From the NCBI RefSeq assembly GCF_004114995.1, contig NZ_SDJP01000001.1, forward strand, positions 248,001 through 312,000: a stretch of DNA of 64,000 nucleotides, read 5' to 3'. Positions 34,193 to 43,565 of this stretch are shown here, piece after piece. The notes beneath the pieces are model-generated. The model was not told where the DNA came from. It searched no databases and worked only from the letters and a program-made list of their open reading frames with translations. Positions within the stretch are counted from its first letter, which is position 1; every line of letters begins with the position of its first letter. The translations under genes were made by a program, and so were the position numbers. The DNA is from Halorubrum amylolyticum (GTDB lineage Archaea > Halobacteriota > Halobacteria > Halobacteriales > Haloferacaceae).

Positions 34193-34742
34193 GGTCCTCC
34201 TGGATTGTCGCGAGCACGTCGTCGAAGTGCTCGGGTATGTCGGCCGCGTCGAAATCGCCGCCGTAGAGCGGCTCGTCGAGCTGTTCGGCGTACGCGGCGA
34301 TGTGCTCGCCACGCGTGCGCGACCAGTCGGCCAGCACGTCGTCGTTGTGCGGGATTTCGAGGCCGGCGTCGATCGCTCCTTCCTGTACTGCGAACGTCTT
34401 GTTGCCGGGCGTCGCCGTGTTGAGCCCGATGTCGAGGACGGCCTCGTCGAGGCCGGCGTCGACGGCGCGGGCGCCCGCGAGGTACCCGGTGAGGTACGCG
34501 CTGGGGAGGTTGCCCGTGGGGGCGTCCCAGCCGTACTCGCCGAGCTCCTCGCTGGAGGCGGCCGCGTGGGTCTCGTCGCCGTCAGATCCGGGAGTCACCA
34601 GCTGCGCCCTGACGTGAGCGTTGCTCACCCGAGCGACCAGGCGAGGCTTGCCCGATTTCAGCAGGCGCAACCTCTGATGGTAATCCGTCCGGACCTCGCG
34701 GCGGCGCCGCATCGGCACCTTGTATCGTGGTCCTGTCGCCAT
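34185..34742 (-). CDS. rpl18p: Ribosomal protein uL18
   Basis: 185 aa. [41 protein letters not shown] is the 5S-rRNA-binding N-terminus; the archaeal insert ([31 protein letters not shown]) and acidic C-terminus are present. With L5 it anchors 5S rRNA in the central protuberance. Start abuts the L19e stop. Confidence 0.97.
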   Translation of the reverse strand: MATGPRYKVPMRRRREVRTDYHQRLRLLKSGKPRLVARVSNAHVRAQLVTPGSDGDETHAAASSEELGEYGWDAPTGNLPSAYLTGYLAGARAVDAGLDEAVLDIGLNTATPGNKTFAVQEGAIDAGLEIPHNDDVLADWSRTRGEHIAAYAEQLDEPLYGGDFDAADIPEHFDDVLATIQEDHE

Positions 34743-35203
34743 TAGTCCGTCACCTCGTAACCGTACTGCGTCTGGATGTACGCCTCCAGCCGCGCGACGT
34801 CCTCGAACTCGCCGCCGCTCGCCTTGTTGTAGAGCGTGCGGTACTCGCTGGCGTCGAGCACGTCCTCGTCGTCGCGGAGTTCCTTCAGGCGGGCGCGCTG
34901 CGCGCGGATCCGCGCCTTCCAGTCCTCTTTCGTGTTCTGTCGTGCGCCGGCCTTCCCCTTCCGGGTACCGGCGCCGGACTTGTGTCCGTACGAGCGCTTC
35001 TCCGCGCGCTCGCGGGCCTGACCGCGGGAGTTCGTCTTCGCGTCCTCCGCGCGGATGGTGTCCTGTTCGATGAGTTCGCGGACGTCCTCTCGCGTGATGG
35101 CGTCCTCGATCTCCTCCTGTGCCTCGGGGTCGAGCCAGACGCGGTCCTTGCCGACGTCCAGCTCGTCCGCTGCGAGCCGTTTCTGCGCCTTCAGATCACT
35201 CAT
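34742..35203 (-). CDS. rpl19e: Ribosomal protein eL19
   Basis: 153 aa, archaeal/eukaryotic-specific. Begins [28 protein letters not shown] and contains the long basic helix [30 protein letters not shown]. It extends across the large subunit to an intersubunit bridge. Start overlaps the L32e stop by 8 bp. Confidence 0.97.
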   Translation of the reverse strand: MSDLKAQKRLAADELDVGKDRVWLDPEAQEEIEDAITREDVRELIEQDTIRAEDAKTNSRGQARERAEKRSYGHKSGAGTRKGKAGARQNTKEDWKARIRAQRARLKELRDDEDVLDASEYRTLYNKASGGEFEDVARLEAYIQTQYGYEVTD

Positions 35204-35906
35204 CGTCGACCTCCACTTCGACGTAGGTCGGGTTCAGCACGCGGATGCCGCGCTCCTCCGCCTCGTCTTCGATCAGTTCGCGCTTGCGACCGCCGACCTT
35301 CGAGGCGATCCGCACCGCCTGCGTGTCGCCGTCGACGCCCTCGAGGCCGTCCGTGTTGTGCACGCGGACCTCCTCGAAGCCGCTCGGGTGCAGGTCGCGG
35401 GCCGCCGTCGGCGAGCGGAACCCCGCCTCGACGACGGGACCCTTCGCCTTCATGCGGCGGCGCTGCTTGGAGAGCCCGCCGCGCGGCTTGCGCCACGACG
35501 TCGGGATGCGCTTTTTCTTGTGGTAGTCCTGCCGGTTGAACTGCGGTTTCCCCTCGCGGTGCTTCTGTGCGAGCGCGCGAGCGGTCTCGTCGTCCAGTTC
35601 CGGCGTCTTGTCGGCGTGACCGCGGGGGCGAAGCTCCGTCTCGACGTCCTCGTCGGCGTCGGCCTCGTCGGCCGCCTCCTCCTCGTCCGTCTCGTCTTCG
35701 ATCTCCGCGTCCGCCTCCTCGTCGACCTCCAGCCCGCCGACGTCGGCCTTGATACGCGCCGCGAGCGCGTTGCCGACGCCGTCGACCTCGGAGAGCTCCG
35801 ACTGGGAGGCGGCCTTCACGTCCTCGACCGTCTCGTAGCCGGCCGCGCGAAGGGCGTCCGCCTTCGAGGGACCGACACCGCTGATGTCTTCGAGTTCTTC
35901 GGCCAT
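35196..35906 (-). CDS. rpl32e: Ribosomal protein eL32 with N-terminal helix-hairpin-helix extension
   Basis: 236 aa, about 100 more than a minimal eL32. Residues 1-62 contain two HhH units ([43 protein letters not shown]) like those of DNA/RNA-repair proteins. An acidic Glu/Asp/Ala linker (about 65-95) joins it to the canonical eL32 ([41 protein letters not shown]). The extension is a known haloarchaeal feature and may touch rRNA; its role is unclear. 3 bp after L6. Confidence 0.95.
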   Translation of the reverse strand: MAEELEDISGVGPSKADALRAAGYETVEDVKAASQSELSEVDGVGNALAARIKADVGGLEVDEEADAEIEDETDEEEAADEADADEDVETELRPRGHADKTPELDDETARALAQKHREGKPQFNRQDYHKKKRIPTSWRKPRGGLSKQRRRMKAKGPVVEAGFRSPTAARDLHPSGFEEVRVHNTDGLEGVDGDTQAVRIASKVGGRKRELIEDEAEERGIRVLNPTYVEVEVDDE

Positions 35907-35909
35907 TGG

Positions 35910-36443
35910 TTAGGCACCTCCGGTGGGCTTCTCGACGATGTACACGCCGTCTTGGAAGACGCGCGTGTCCTTGTCGGTCACCTTCGTCAGCTGTTCGATG
36001 TCGGCGGCGGTCTGCCCGACGGCCTCCTTGTCGGAGCCCGAGAGGATGACCGTCTCGCCGTCGATCTGTACGTCCGTGTCCCCGCGGATCGGAGTGCGTC
36101 GCTGTGCTCGCTCGCCGAGGAAGTTCTCGATGACGACCTCGTCGCCCTCCACGGTCACCTGCATCGGGAAGTGGGCGTAGTACACTTCCATCGTGTACTC
36201 CCATCCGTCGGTGACGCCGTGGATCATGTTGGCGACGTGGCTCTCGAAGGTGCCGACCGTGGCGTTCGTCTTCGCGTCCTCGTTCTCGGAAGCGATCGCG
36301 ACGACACCGTCCTCGATCGTGACCTCGACGTCGGGGTACCAGAGGCGTCGCGTGACGCTCCCGTTGGAACCCTCGACGGTGAGTTCGAGGTGATCGGTCT
36401 CGGCGGAGACGTCGTCCGGAATCTCGATTTCGACTCTGTTCAT
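35910..36443 (-). CDS. rpl6p: Ribosomal protein uL6
   Basis: 177 aa. Two repeated L6 folds; second carries HVANMIHGVTDGWEYTMEVYYAHFPMQVTVEGDEVVIENFLGER, the classic L6 signature. Near the sarcin-ricin loop and factor-binding site. Start follows the S8 stop by 2 bp. Confidence 0.97.
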   Translation of the reverse strand: MNRVEIEIPDDVSAETDHLELTVEGSNGSVTRRLWYPDVEVTIEDGVVAIASENEDAKTNATVGTFESHVANMIHGVTDGWEYTMEVYYAHFPMQVTVEGDEVVIENFLGERAQRRTPIRGDTDVQIDGETVILSGSDKEAVGQTAADIEQLTKVTDKDTRVFQDGVYIVEKPTGGA

Positions 36444-36445
36444 TG

Positions 36446-36838
36446 TTAGTAGACGTATGCGATCACTTGGCCGCCGATGCCCTGTTCGCGGGCCTCGTAG
36501 TGGCTCATGACGCCGTGGCTCGTCGTGACGATGAGCGTCCCGTAGTCACGGGCGGGGAGGTACCGCTTCTCCCACTTCTCGAACTCGTCGGCACCCGCGG
36601 AGTAGCGGGGCTTGACGGCGCCACACTCGTTGATCGCTCCTTTCAGTTCGACCTCGAACTTCCCGGCCTTCCCGTCGTCGACGTACTCGAAGCCGTCGAC
36701 GTACCCGCGGTCGTAGAGGACCTCGAGGACGGAGCCGATGATGTTGGAGGCGGGCTCAACCGTGTACGACAGGTGGCCAACGCTCTCGGCGTTGTCCATG
36801 CCGGCCAGCGCGTTGGTGAATGGATCGTTTCCCGTCAT
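36446..36838 (-). CDS. rps8p: Ribosomal protein uS8
   Basis: 130 aa from MTGNDPFTNALAGMDNAESVGH; upstream codons of the open frame belong to S14. Binds the central 16S domain (helix 21) through GTLIVTTSHGVMSHYEAREQGIGGQVIAYVY, the S8 signature. Starts 2 bp after the S14 stop. In bacteria this protein is the translational regulator of the operon; I see no proof of that here. Confidence 0.97.
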   Translation of the reverse strand: MTGNDPFTNALAGMDNAESVGHLSYTVEPASNIIGSVLEVLYDRGYVDGFEYVDDGKAGKFEVELKGAINECGAVKPRYSAGADEFEKWEKRYLPARDYGTLIVTTSHGVMSHYEAREQGIGGQVIAYVY

Positions 36839-36840
36839 GA

Positions 36841-37014
36841 TCAGCTGTACTTCTCGAATCCCATGTCTCGGGCGACCTCGCGGAAACACTGCCGGCAGAG
36901 GTTGATGTCGTACTTGCCGACGAGCCCCTGCTCGCGGTCGCACCGCCGGCACGTGTGCCGGGAGTCGGTACGTTTCGACGCGTGCTCGCCCGTGTCGTTG
37001 TTCGCTTCGCTCAT
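36841..37014 (-). CDS. rps14p: Ribosomal protein uS14, zinc-binding form
   Basis: 57 aa, missed by size-filtered ORF calling. [20 protein letters not shown] precedes the zinc site Cys22-x2-Cys25 ([10 protein letters not shown]) and Cys40-x2-Cys43 ([20 protein letters not shown]). Overlaps the L5 stop by 4 bp. Sits in the 30S head near S3 and S10. Confidence 0.96.
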   Translation of the reverse strand: MSEANNDTGEHASKRTDSRHTCRRCDREQGLVGKYDINLCRQCFREVARDMGFEKYS

Positions 37015-37535
37015 TCCGTTACCTCAACGTCGAAGTTCGTTTCGAGGAACGCGGCCGCGTCCTCGACGGTCATCCGGTGTTTCGCGGGGATCGAGGCGGT
37101 CGCCTTGTCCCGCTTCGACACGCGGTAGCCGGGACGGACGATCGTCGTCGTCACGTCGAGGCCGTAGATGCCGATGTTCGGGTCGTACTCCTGGCTCGGG
37201 AAGTCGGTGTGGTCCTCGACCCCGAAGCTCAGGTTCCCCGTGTCGTCGAACTGGCTCTCGGAGACGTCGACGATGTCGAGCGCGGTCGCGAGGAACTCGT
37301 GTGCGTCCTCCTCCCGCAGCGTCACCTTGACGCCGATCGGGTCGCCCTTGCGAATCCCGAACTCGGCGATGGTACGCTTCGAGGTGGTCCGGACCGACTG
37401 CTGGCCCGTGATCTCCTCGATGATCTCCTCGGCGTCCGCGAGCGGCTCACCGCCCTGCCCGACGCCCATGTGGACGACGACCTTCTCCAGGTACGGCTCG
37501 CGCATCTCGTGGGACGCGCTCTCGGATTCACTCAT
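37011..37535 (-). CDS. rpl5p: Ribosomal protein uL5
   Basis: 174 aa from [32 protein letters not shown]; three in-frame codons upstream (MVR) are less likely because they lie inside the S4e C-terminus overlap. Binds 5S rRNA and contacts the P-site tRNA. Core motifs [24 protein letters not shown] and [25 protein letters not shown] are present. Overlaps S4e by 8 bp. Confidence 0.97.
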   Translation of the reverse strand: MSESESASHEMREPYLEKVVVHMGVGQGGEPLADAEEIIEEITGQQSVRTTSKRTIAEFGIRKGDPIGVKVTLREEDAHEFLATALDIVDVSESQFDDTGNLSFGVEDHTDFPSQEYDPNIGIYGLDVTTTIVRPGYRVSKRDKATASIPAKHRMTVEDAAAFLETNFDVEVTE

Positions 37536-38250
37536 CCGAACCACCCGTCTCGTCGGCGTCGCCGGTGAAGTTCTCGTCGATGACGACGAGGTACTCCTCG
37601 ACCGTCTCGTAGCCGTCCTCGTCGTCGCCGACGAAGACCGTGTTCGAGCCGGAGCCGAGCGTCACGTCGATGTCGGCCACCTCGCCGATGCGGCCGGCGT
37701 GCTGGCCGGCGACGGCGGTGACCAAGGCGCCCTCCTCGTACTCGAAGTGGGCGACGATCTCCTTCGACTCGTTGTTGACGACGATCGAGTCCTTCGTGTC
37801 GTACTCGGTGTCGGCGTCCACGAGGACGTTCGTCCCGTCGTGGAGCGTCAGCTGCGCGTCGCTACCGGGGACGACGGACTTGTTCGTGATCTTCCCGAGC
37901 CGGCTGCCGGCGGCCTCCTCGTCGACGGGGGTCAGCGCGAGCCGACCGCCCTCGTCGGGGAAGACGCGGAAGAACTCCCCGCGCTCGGGGAACGCCAGGA
38001 TGTCGAACATCCCGATCGGACGCTGCTCGTCCGAGACGGCGTCCCCGTTGACGAGGACCGAGTCGTTGTTCAGCGCGTAGCGCGCCTCCTTCGTCGAGTC
38101 GACGTAGCCGAGCACGTCCCGCAGCAGGACGACGAGCGGAACGCCCGCCTCACCGTGCGGGCCGGCGCCGGCCTTGACGGTGAACGTGTTCGTCTTGCGC
38201 TCGACCGGCCAGGAGTTCGGTACTGCCAGTCGCTTCTGATGTCGCGTCAT
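37528..38250 (-). CDS. rps4e: Ribosomal protein eS4
   Basis: 240 aa. S4-like RNA-binding segment ([49 protein letters not shown]), central domain and KOW-type C-terminal stretch ([20 protein letters not shown]). Archaeal/eukaryotic-specific small-subunit protein. Acidic Asp/Gly/Ser tail. Overlaps L24 by 4 bp. Confidence 0.97.
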   Translation of the reverse strand: MTRHQKRLAVPNSWPVERKTNTFTVKAGAGPHGEAGVPLVVLLRDVLGYVDSTKEARYALNNDSVLVNGDAVSDEQRPIGMFDILAFPERGEFFRVFPDEGGRLALTPVDEEAAGSRLGKITNKSVVPGSDAQLTLHDGTNVLVDADTEYDTKDSIVVNNESKEIVAHFEYEEGALVTAVAGQHAGRIGEVADIDVTLGSGSNTVFVGDDEDGYETVEEYLVVIDENFTGDADETGGSDE

Positions 38251-38603
38251 TCGTTATCCTCCTGGAGCCGCGCCTCCCGGCGCTCGTCTTCCAGGTCCAG
38301 TTCGGTCACCCGGACGTTGCTCGCCGGGATGGGACGGGGAACCTCCTCCCCGTCCGCCTTCTCGACGGTGACGTCCTCGACGGTGATCCGTTCCGCGGAC
38401 AGGTCGACGGCGACGACTTCCGCCTCCGTCCCGGCCGCGTCGCCGCGAAGCACCTCGACGGTGTCGCCGGCGTTGACGCGGACGTTCCGCTGGCCGTACT
38501 CCTCGCGGAGCTCCTCCGTGAGGGTGGCCCGGACCTGGTTCTGCCGCTCGTGGAGCGGCGCGGTCTCCGACCGTTTTCGCTGTTTGCGTGGCTGTTTCGT
38601 CAT
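38247..38603 (-). CDS. rpl24p: Ribosomal protein uL24
   Basis: 118 aa. [60 protein letters not shown] has the archaeal basic leader plus KOW motif; an acidic C-terminus follows. Early assembly protein at the exit tunnel. 2 bp after L14. Confidence 0.97.
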   Translation of the reverse strand: MTKQPRKQRKRSETAPLHERQNQVRATLTEELREEYGQRNVRVNAGDTVEVLRGDAAGTEAEVVAVDLSAERITVEDVTVEKADGEEVPRPIPASNVRVTELDLEDERREARLQEDNE

Positions 38604-38605
38604 GA

Positions 38606-39004
38606 TTAGACGATCATCGTCGCGGTCGAGGCGATGCTCCCGAAGCGCTCGGCGACCTCGCGGGCGACGGGGCCTTTGATCTCCGTGCCCCGCGGCTCCT
38701 CGAGGTCGTCGATGATGACGGCCGCGTTATCCTCGAACTTCACGCGCGTGCCGTCCGGACGGCGGATCGGCTTGCGCTGGCGGACGACGACCGCCTCCAG
38801 CACCTGCCGCCGCATCTCCGGGGTCCCTTTGGTGACCGAGACGGTCACCTTGTCGCCGATACCTGCCTTCGGGTGGCGATTCTTCGTGCCGGAGTAGCCC
38901 GACACGGAGATCACCTTCAGCTCACGGGCGCCGGTGTTGTCGGCGCACGTGATGAGCGAGCCCTTCGAGAGCCCCTGCGTGACGTCGGCCTTGAGCGCCT
39001 CCAT
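38606..39004 (-). CDS. rpl14p: Ribosomal protein uL14
   Basis: 132 aa from [34 protein letters not shown]; a Met one codon earlier is possible. Contains [36 protein letters not shown], the L14 signature. Forms an intersubunit bridge. Overlaps the S17 stop by one base. Confidence 0.97.
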   Translation of the reverse strand: MEALKADVTQGLSKGSLITCADNTGARELKVISVSGYSGTKNRHPKAGIGDKVTVSVTKGTPEMRRQVLEAVVVRQRKPIRRPDGTRVKFEDNAAVIIDDLEEPRGTEIKGPVAREVAERFGSIASTATMIV

Positions 39005-39348
39005 CACTGATCACCCGACAGGTTCTCGACGACGACGTGGGACTTCGTCTTCGAGAGCGGTCGCGTCTCCGCGATTTTCACTTCGTCACCGACTTCGAGC
39101 GAGTCGAGCACGCCCGGCACGTGGGCCGGGATGCGCGACCGACGCTTCATGTACCGATCGTATTTCGGTACGAACACGTCGTATTCTCGCTCGACGATGA
39201 CGGTCTTTGCCATATCCGTCGACACGACCGTCCCCTCACGGGTCTGGCCGCGGACGGAGAGCTGCCCGTAAAACGGGCACTTCTCGTAGTCGTAATCCTC
39301 CGGGTTGTCTGGCTCCGGAGGCGTGGGTACGTCGATTCCTATCGCCAT
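39004..39348 (-). CDS. rps17p: Ribosomal protein uS17
   Basis: 114 aa from [57 protein letters not shown]. Archaeal N-terminal extension with a Cys-Pro-Phe-Tyr segment precedes the OB fold ([14 protein letters not shown]). Start is 10 bp inside the Rpp29 gene. Primary 16S binder. Confidence 0.97.
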   Translation of the reverse strand: MAIGIDVPTPPEPDNPEDYDYEKCPFYGQLSVRGQTREGTVVSTDMAKTVIVEREYDVFVPKYDRYMKRRSRIPAHVPGVLDSLEVGDEVKIAETRPLSKTKSHVVVENLSGDQ

Positions 39349-39797
39349 TGTGTGACACCTTGTTCGGTGCGTTCGGCGGGTCGATACCGTAACCGCTCGC
39401 CATCCACCGTCGCGTAGACCGCGTCTTTGCACTCGCCGCGTCGGCTCGCCGGACCCGCGCCGTCACCGGTGACGACGCTTGTGGACCCGGACGGGCCAGA
39501 CTGACGGGGGCGGACCCCCGTAGTATCCGACCCGAGTTGGGACGTGGACCCCGACGACTGACCGTCGTCGGCGGCTTCATCTGTGCGGGCGGTCGGTCGA
39601 TCGACGACCGCGAACTCGAACGTCGCGCCCGACTTGGGCACGCGTTTGTCCCCCGATCCCGTCCGCACCACGAGGGTGCCGAACGTCTCGGACAGCACGC
39701 GACCGGCGATGCCCACGTAGGCGTCGCTGTCGGCGTCGGCCACCCGAACGGGGAGGCCGACGAGTTCGTGCCGAACGAGTGTGTCGGGGGAGATCAT
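39339..39797 (-). CDS. rnp1: RNase P protein component 1 (Rpp29/POP4)
   Basis: 152 aa. Sm-like core of Rpp29: LVRHELVGLPVRVADADSDAYVGIAGRVLSETFGTLVVRT (7-46) and KRVPKSGATFEFAV (51-64), then the final strand DAVYATVDGERLRYRPAERTEQ (125-146). Between them, residues about 68-122 are a Ser/Gly/Thr/Asp-rich, disordered insert not found in the short archaeal protein. Protein subunit of the tRNA 5'-processing ribozyme; its place between L29 and S17 is characteristic of archaea. Confidence 0.92.
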   Translation of the reverse strand: MISPDTLVRHELVGLPVRVADADSDAYVGIAGRVLSETFGTLVVRTGSGDKRVPKSGATFEFAVVDRPTARTDEAADDGQSSGSTSQLGSDTTGVRPRQSGPSGSTSVVTGDGAGPASRRGECKDAVYATVDGERLRYRPAERTEQGVTQWR

Positions 39798-39799
39798 CG

Positions 39800-40009
39800 T
39801 TATTCGTCGAAGTCGCCTTCTTCCGCCTGGATCGTCTTGATCCGCGCGATCGTCTTCTTCAGCTCCTTCACGCGACCGGGGCTCTCCGGCATGCCGCCGG
39901 CGGCCCGCTGCGCCTTCGAGTTGAGCAGCTCGGTCTCGAGCTCTTCCAGTTCGACCTGGCGCTCGGCCGCGGTCATGTCGCGGATCTCGTCTGTGTAGAG
40001 GATCGCCAT
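39800..40009 (-). CDS. rpl29p: Ribosomal protein uL29
   Basis: 69 aa. [59 protein letters not shown], a two-helix coil that lies at the tunnel exit near the SRP site. Start abuts the S3 stop with no gap. Confidence 0.96.
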   Translation of the reverse strand: MAILYTDEIRDMTAAERQVELEELETELLNSKAQRAAGGMPESPGRVKELKKTIARIKTIQAEEGDFDE

Positions 40010-40951
40010 TTACTCGTCCTCCTCGTCTTCGTCCGCGGCTTCCATCTCTGCGACGAGGTCTGCGGCTTCTTCCTCGATCTCCTCGTCGAGCTCCTCGACG
40101 TCGTCGGCCTCGGCGTCGCCGACCGGCTCCTCGGCGGCGGCGTCGGTCGCCTCCGTGGCCGTCTCCTGCGTCTCCTCGACGACTTCCTCGACGACCTTTT
40201 CGTCGATGACCTCTGCGGGGTCCTCGTCGGGGACCTCGACGTCCTCGTCGTCGGCGCCCACGTCGGGCACCTCCTCGGGCTCCTCTTCGAGCAGCGATTC
40301 GACGCCCTCGTCGGCGTCGACGTCGGCCGCCGCCTGCTCGACCTTCGGGACCTCTGCGTCCTCGCGGATGTCGAAGTCGTCCGGGAGCTGCGCGCCCGGC
40401 GGGATGATCTTCACGTTGACGCCGATCGTCCCGAGCTTCATCACCGCGACGCCCTGGCCGTGGTCGACGACTTCCTCCGCGGGCTCACCGTTGTGCTTGA
40501 TGTAGCCGCGGTTGAACTTCTCGACGCGCGAGCGGGCACCGGTGACCTTCCCGGACAGGACGATCTCGGCGCCCAGCGCGCCAGCGTCCATGATCCGGTC
40601 GATCGTCGTGTGACCGGCCTTCCGGAAGTACCAGCCGCGCTCTAAGGCGTTCGCGAGACGGTCCGCGACGATCTGAGCGTTCAGGTCGGGCTCGTCGACC
40701 TCCTGAACGTCGATCTGCGGGTCGTCCATGTCGAATCGGTCCTCGAGCTCGGTGGTGATCTTGCGGATGTTCTTCCCGCCCTTCCCGATCACCATGCCGG
40801 GCTTTTCGGCCTTCAGGACGATCTGCGTTCCCATCGGCGTCTGGGCGACGTCCATGCCGCCGTAGCCGGCGCGGCCGAGCTCGTCCGCGAAGAACTCGTT
40901 GATCTGTGAACGGCGCAGGCCGTCCTCGATGAATTGGTGTTCGTCAGCCAT
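40010..40951 (-). CDS. rps3p: Ribosomal protein uS3 with long acidic C-terminal tail
   Basis: 313 aa. KH domain [22 protein letters not shown] at about 58-80 and S3 C-domain [46 protein letters not shown]. From about 190 to 313 is an extremely Glu/Asp/Val/Ala-rich tail, roughly a third of the protein, a haloarchaeal feature of unknown purpose. Lines the mRNA entry channel. One-base overlap with L22 (TAATG). Confidence 0.96.
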   Translation of the reverse strand: MADEHQFIEDGLRRSQINEFFADELGRAGYGGMDVAQTPMGTQIVLKAEKPGMVIGKGGKNIRKITTELEDRFDMDDPQIDVQEVDEPDLNAQIVADRLANALERGWYFRKAGHTTIDRIMDAGALGAEIVLSGKVTGARSRVEKFNRGYIKHNGEPAEEVVDHGQGVAVMKLGTIGVNVKIIPPGAQLPDDFDIREDAEVPKVEQAAADVDADEGVESLLEEEPEEVPDVGADDEDVEVPDEDPAEVIDEKVVEEVVEETQETATEATDAAAEEPVGDAEADDVEELDEEIEEEAADLVAEMEAADEDEEDE

Positions 40952-41415
40952 TATTCGTCAGCCTCCGGCTCCTCGATGATGAGCTCGACGTCGGCGAGAG
41001 TGGTGTTCCACGCGGTGGCGCCCGCGGCTCGCGGGTTCCGCCCGGGTCGTTCGCCGACCTTGTGGGGGGCGACGTGTTTGATGACCATCTCGTCGCCGTC
41101 GAACCCCTGCTCGTCCGCGTTGTTCTTGACGTTCTCTAAGAGCTTCAGGAAGTCCTTGGCGGCCTTCTCGGGGTACCGTCCCGCGTCCCAGCCGTCGATG
41201 TCGGAACGGTGGCCCGCGCCGGCGTTGTGCTGGCGCATCGGCACCGATGTCTCCTCGTCGATGACTTCCTGCAGGAACTCCTCGGCGTCGGCGACCGTCT
41301 CGCCTTTGATCTCCCGGGAGATCTCCTTGCTGTCCTTCACGCTGATGGGCCGCTCGCGGAGCATCCCCTTGGCGGTGGTCTCCGGGTCGGCCTCGACGCT
41401 GTAGTTGATTCCCAT
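40951..41415 (-). CDS. rpl22p: Ribosomal protein uL22
   Basis: 154 aa. [38 protein letters not shown] is the archaeal L22 start; the tunnel hairpin includes [33 protein letters not shown], then [24 protein letters not shown]. Contacts all 23S domains and lines the exit tunnel. 3 bp after S19. Confidence 0.97.
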   Translation of the reverse strand: MGINYSVEADPETTAKGMLRERPISVKDSKEISREIKGETVADAEEFLQEVIDEETSVPMRQHNAGAGHRSDIDGWDAGRYPEKAAKDFLKLLENVKNNADEQGFDGDEMVIKHVAPHKVGERPGRNPRAAGATAWNTTLADVELIIEEPEADE

Positions 41416-41418
41416 GGG

Positions 41419-41844
41419 TTACTTGAGGGGCACGAACTTCGAGGACCGGGTCGCGCCGATGCCGGCCTGACCGTGTTCGACGGTGCTTCGAGTCAGGTGG
41501 AACTCGCCGAGGTAATGACCGATCATCTCGGGTTCGACCTGCACGCGCTCGAAGCTGTGTCCGTTGTACACGGCAAAGGTGACGCCGACGAACTCCGGCA
41601 GCACAGGCATGTCGCGCAGATGCGTCCGGATCGGGTCGTCCGCCGTCGTCTCCTTGTCGCGGCTCCGGACCGTTTCCAGCAGCTTCTGCTGTTCGGTGCC
41701 GAGGCCACGAACGATGCTTCGCCGCTGGCGTGCGGGGAGCAGTTCCGCGACTTCCTCTACGTCCATCTCCTGCAACTCGTCGAGCGAGTGACCGCGGTAG
41801 GCGAACTCCTTGCCCTCGCGGCCGGTGCGGTAGTCAGAACTCAT
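41419..41844 (-). CDS. rps19p: Ribosomal protein uS19
   Basis: 141 aa, archaeal length. [32 protein letters not shown] (archaeal extension) and the conserved [35 protein letters not shown] end. Head of the 30S, near A- and P-site tRNA. 4-bp overlap with L2. Confidence 0.97.
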   Translation of the reverse strand: MSSDYRTGREGKEFAYRGHSLDELQEMDVEEVAELLPARQRRSIVRGLGTEQQKLLETVRSRDKETTADDPIRTHLRDMPVLPEFVGVTFAVYNGHSFERVQVEPEMIGHYLGEFHLTRSTVEHGQAGIGATRSSKFVPLK

Positions 41845-42563
41845 TTGTTGCCACCTCGTCCGGTGCGCTTGGATGCGATGTCACCGACCTTCCGTCCCGG
41901 CGGGGCGTCCCGCGAGACCGATTTCGGCTGGCCGGGGTGTTGGCGACCTCCCCCGCCAAAGGGGTGGTCGACGGCGTTCATCGCGACGCCGCGCACGCGG
42001 GGGTATTTGGTCCCGCGCGCCTTCATCTTGTGGTGTTTGTTACCGGCCTTGACGAAGGGTTTCTCCGTCCGACCGCCGCCGGCGACCACGCCGATCGTGG
42101 CGCGGCACTGCGGGTCGAGCCGCTTCACTTCGCCGCTGGGGAGCTGGACGACCGCGACGTCGCGGTCGTGGGTAAGAAGCGTCGCCGACACGCCGGAGGC
42201 GCGCGCGAACTTCCCGCCGTCCCCGCGGTTGCTCTCGACGTTACAGACCGGGACGCCCTCGGGGATCTCCGCCAGCGGGAGCGTGTTCCCGGGCTTGATC
42301 TCCGCGGAGACGCCGACCTGAATCGTCTCGCCCACGCTCACGCCTTCCGGCGCGAGCACGAGCCGACGGTCGTCGTCCTCGAACTCGATCTCCGCGAGCG
42401 GAGCCGAGCGGGCGGGGTCGTGTTCGATCCCGACGATCTCGCCGGTGATCGTGTCCACGTCTTCGAGCTTCTTGTGCGACAGTTCCGCCTTGTAGCGGTG
42501 GGACGGGGCCCGGAACGTCGGGCCGCCGCGCCCACGCCGCTGTCCTTGGATTCGTCGTCCCAT
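41841..42563 (-). CDS. rpl2p: Ribosomal protein uL2
   Basis: 240 aa. Contains [35 protein letters not shown] and the peptidyl-transferase-near [35 protein letters not shown], with the conserved histidine. Needed for subunit joining and peptide-bond formation. Starts 1 bp after the L23 stop. Confidence 0.98.
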   Translation of the reverse strand: MGRRIQGQRRGRGGPTFRAPSHRYKAELSHKKLEDVDTITGEIVGIEHDPARSAPLAEIEFEDDDRRLVLAPEGVSVGETIQVGVSAEIKPGNTLPLAEIPEGVPVCNVESNRGDGGKFARASGVSATLLTHDRDVAVVQLPSGEVKRLDPQCRATIGVVAGGGRTEKPFVKAGNKHHKMKARGTKYPRVRGVAMNAVDHPFGGGGRQHPGQPKSVSRDAPPGRKVGDIASKRTGRGGNK

Positions 42564-42564
42564 C

Positions 42565-42819
42565 TTAGAACACCCCGATGCGCGATGCGATATCGGTCGC
42601 GTCGTCGTCCTCGGAGAGCGTGACGGTGGCCTTCTTGTCGCCCTGCGGGGTCACCTGCGTGTTCACGTCGACGACGGAGACGTCGTACCGGTCCTGCACT
42701 TCCTCGCGGACCTCGGGTTTGGTCGCGTCGATGTCGACGAGGAACAGCAGCTTGTTCTTGAAGTCCATCTCGTTCATCGCCTGTTCGGTGACGATCGGGT
42801 GCTCGATGATGGAGTTCAT
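42565..42819 (-). CDS. rpl23p: Ribosomal protein uL23
   Basis: 84 aa from MNSIIEHPIVTEQAMNEMDFKNKLLFLVD; the 12 codons upstream are Arg-rich and lie in the L4 overlap. Tunnel-exit docking site for SRP. Overlaps L4 by 4 bp. Confidence 0.96.
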   Translation of the reverse strand: MNSIIEHPIVTEQAMNEMDFKNKLLFLVDIDATKPEVREEVQDRYDVSVVDVNTQVTPQGDKKATVTLSEDDDATDIASRIGVF

Positions 42820-43562
42820 CGGTCGGCCACCTCCTCGACGGCGCTCTCGGTCCACAGCGTGAGTCGGCCCGGGTGCGTACCCGGCGCGAGGTCTTCAGCG
42901 TTGACCTCTCGCGCGGTCGCAACATCGACGCCCGAAAGGTTCCGGGCGGCGCGGGACGGCTCCTCGCTGGTGACGACGAGGACGGACTTCGGCTGGCTGT
43001 ACTTGCGACCGCGGGTCTTCCCGCGGCCGGCTCGGACGGAGCGACCATCCTCGGCGCGCTCGATGTCGGCGTCGACGCCGACGGCTTCGAGCACGCCCAG
43101 GGCCTCTTGGGTCTTCTCGAGGTCCTCGAACTCGTCGCTCACGACGAGCGGCAGATCGAGGTCCTCGTCGAACGCGTGACCGCGCTCGGCGACGAGCTCG
43201 GCGTCGGCGGTGGCCGCGACGGCCGACCGAATCGCGAACTGTCGTTCCTTGTCGTTCAGGCTCTTCGACTGGTCCTTCTCGGCCTTCGGCGGGTGCGCGG
43301 CGCGGCCCGAAACGGCGTTCGGGACGCGGCGGGCGACGTTCTCGGAGCGCGGGATGTGTGCGAGCCCGCGACCGGAGCCGAACGACTCCGCGGGGGTTCG
43401 CAGCCCGGCGAACTCGTCGGCACCGTAGGCCTGTTTCCGGTTAGCCTGTGCGGCGGAGACCGCCCGACCGATGAGGTCCGGTCGGAACGCGGTCTCGAAG
43501 ATCGCCGGCAGATCGATCGTGCCAGCGTCCCCGCCGTCCAGGTCGTGTACTGTTGCGTTCAT
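42816..43562 (-). CDS. rpl4p: Ribosomal protein uL4
   Basis: 248 aa. MNATVHDLDGGDAGTIDLPAIFETAFRPDLIGRAVSAAQANRKQAYGADEFAG, then the tunnel loop SFGSGRGLAHIPRSENVARRVPNAVSGRAAHPPK and globular core. Archaeal/eukaryotic type without the bacterial C-terminal zinc elements. 3 bp after L3. Confidence 0.97.
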   Translation of the reverse strand: MNATVHDLDGGDAGTIDLPAIFETAFRPDLIGRAVSAAQANRKQAYGADEFAGLRTPAESFGSGRGLAHIPRSENVARRVPNAVSGRAAHPPKAEKDQSKSLNDKERQFAIRSAVAATADAELVAERGHAFDEDLDLPLVVSDEFEDLEKTQEALGVLEAVGVDADIERAEDGRSVRAGRGKTRGRKYSQPKSVLVVTSEEPSRAARNLSGVDVATAREVNAEDLAPGTHPGRLTLWTESAVEEVADR

Positions 43563-43565
43563 GGA

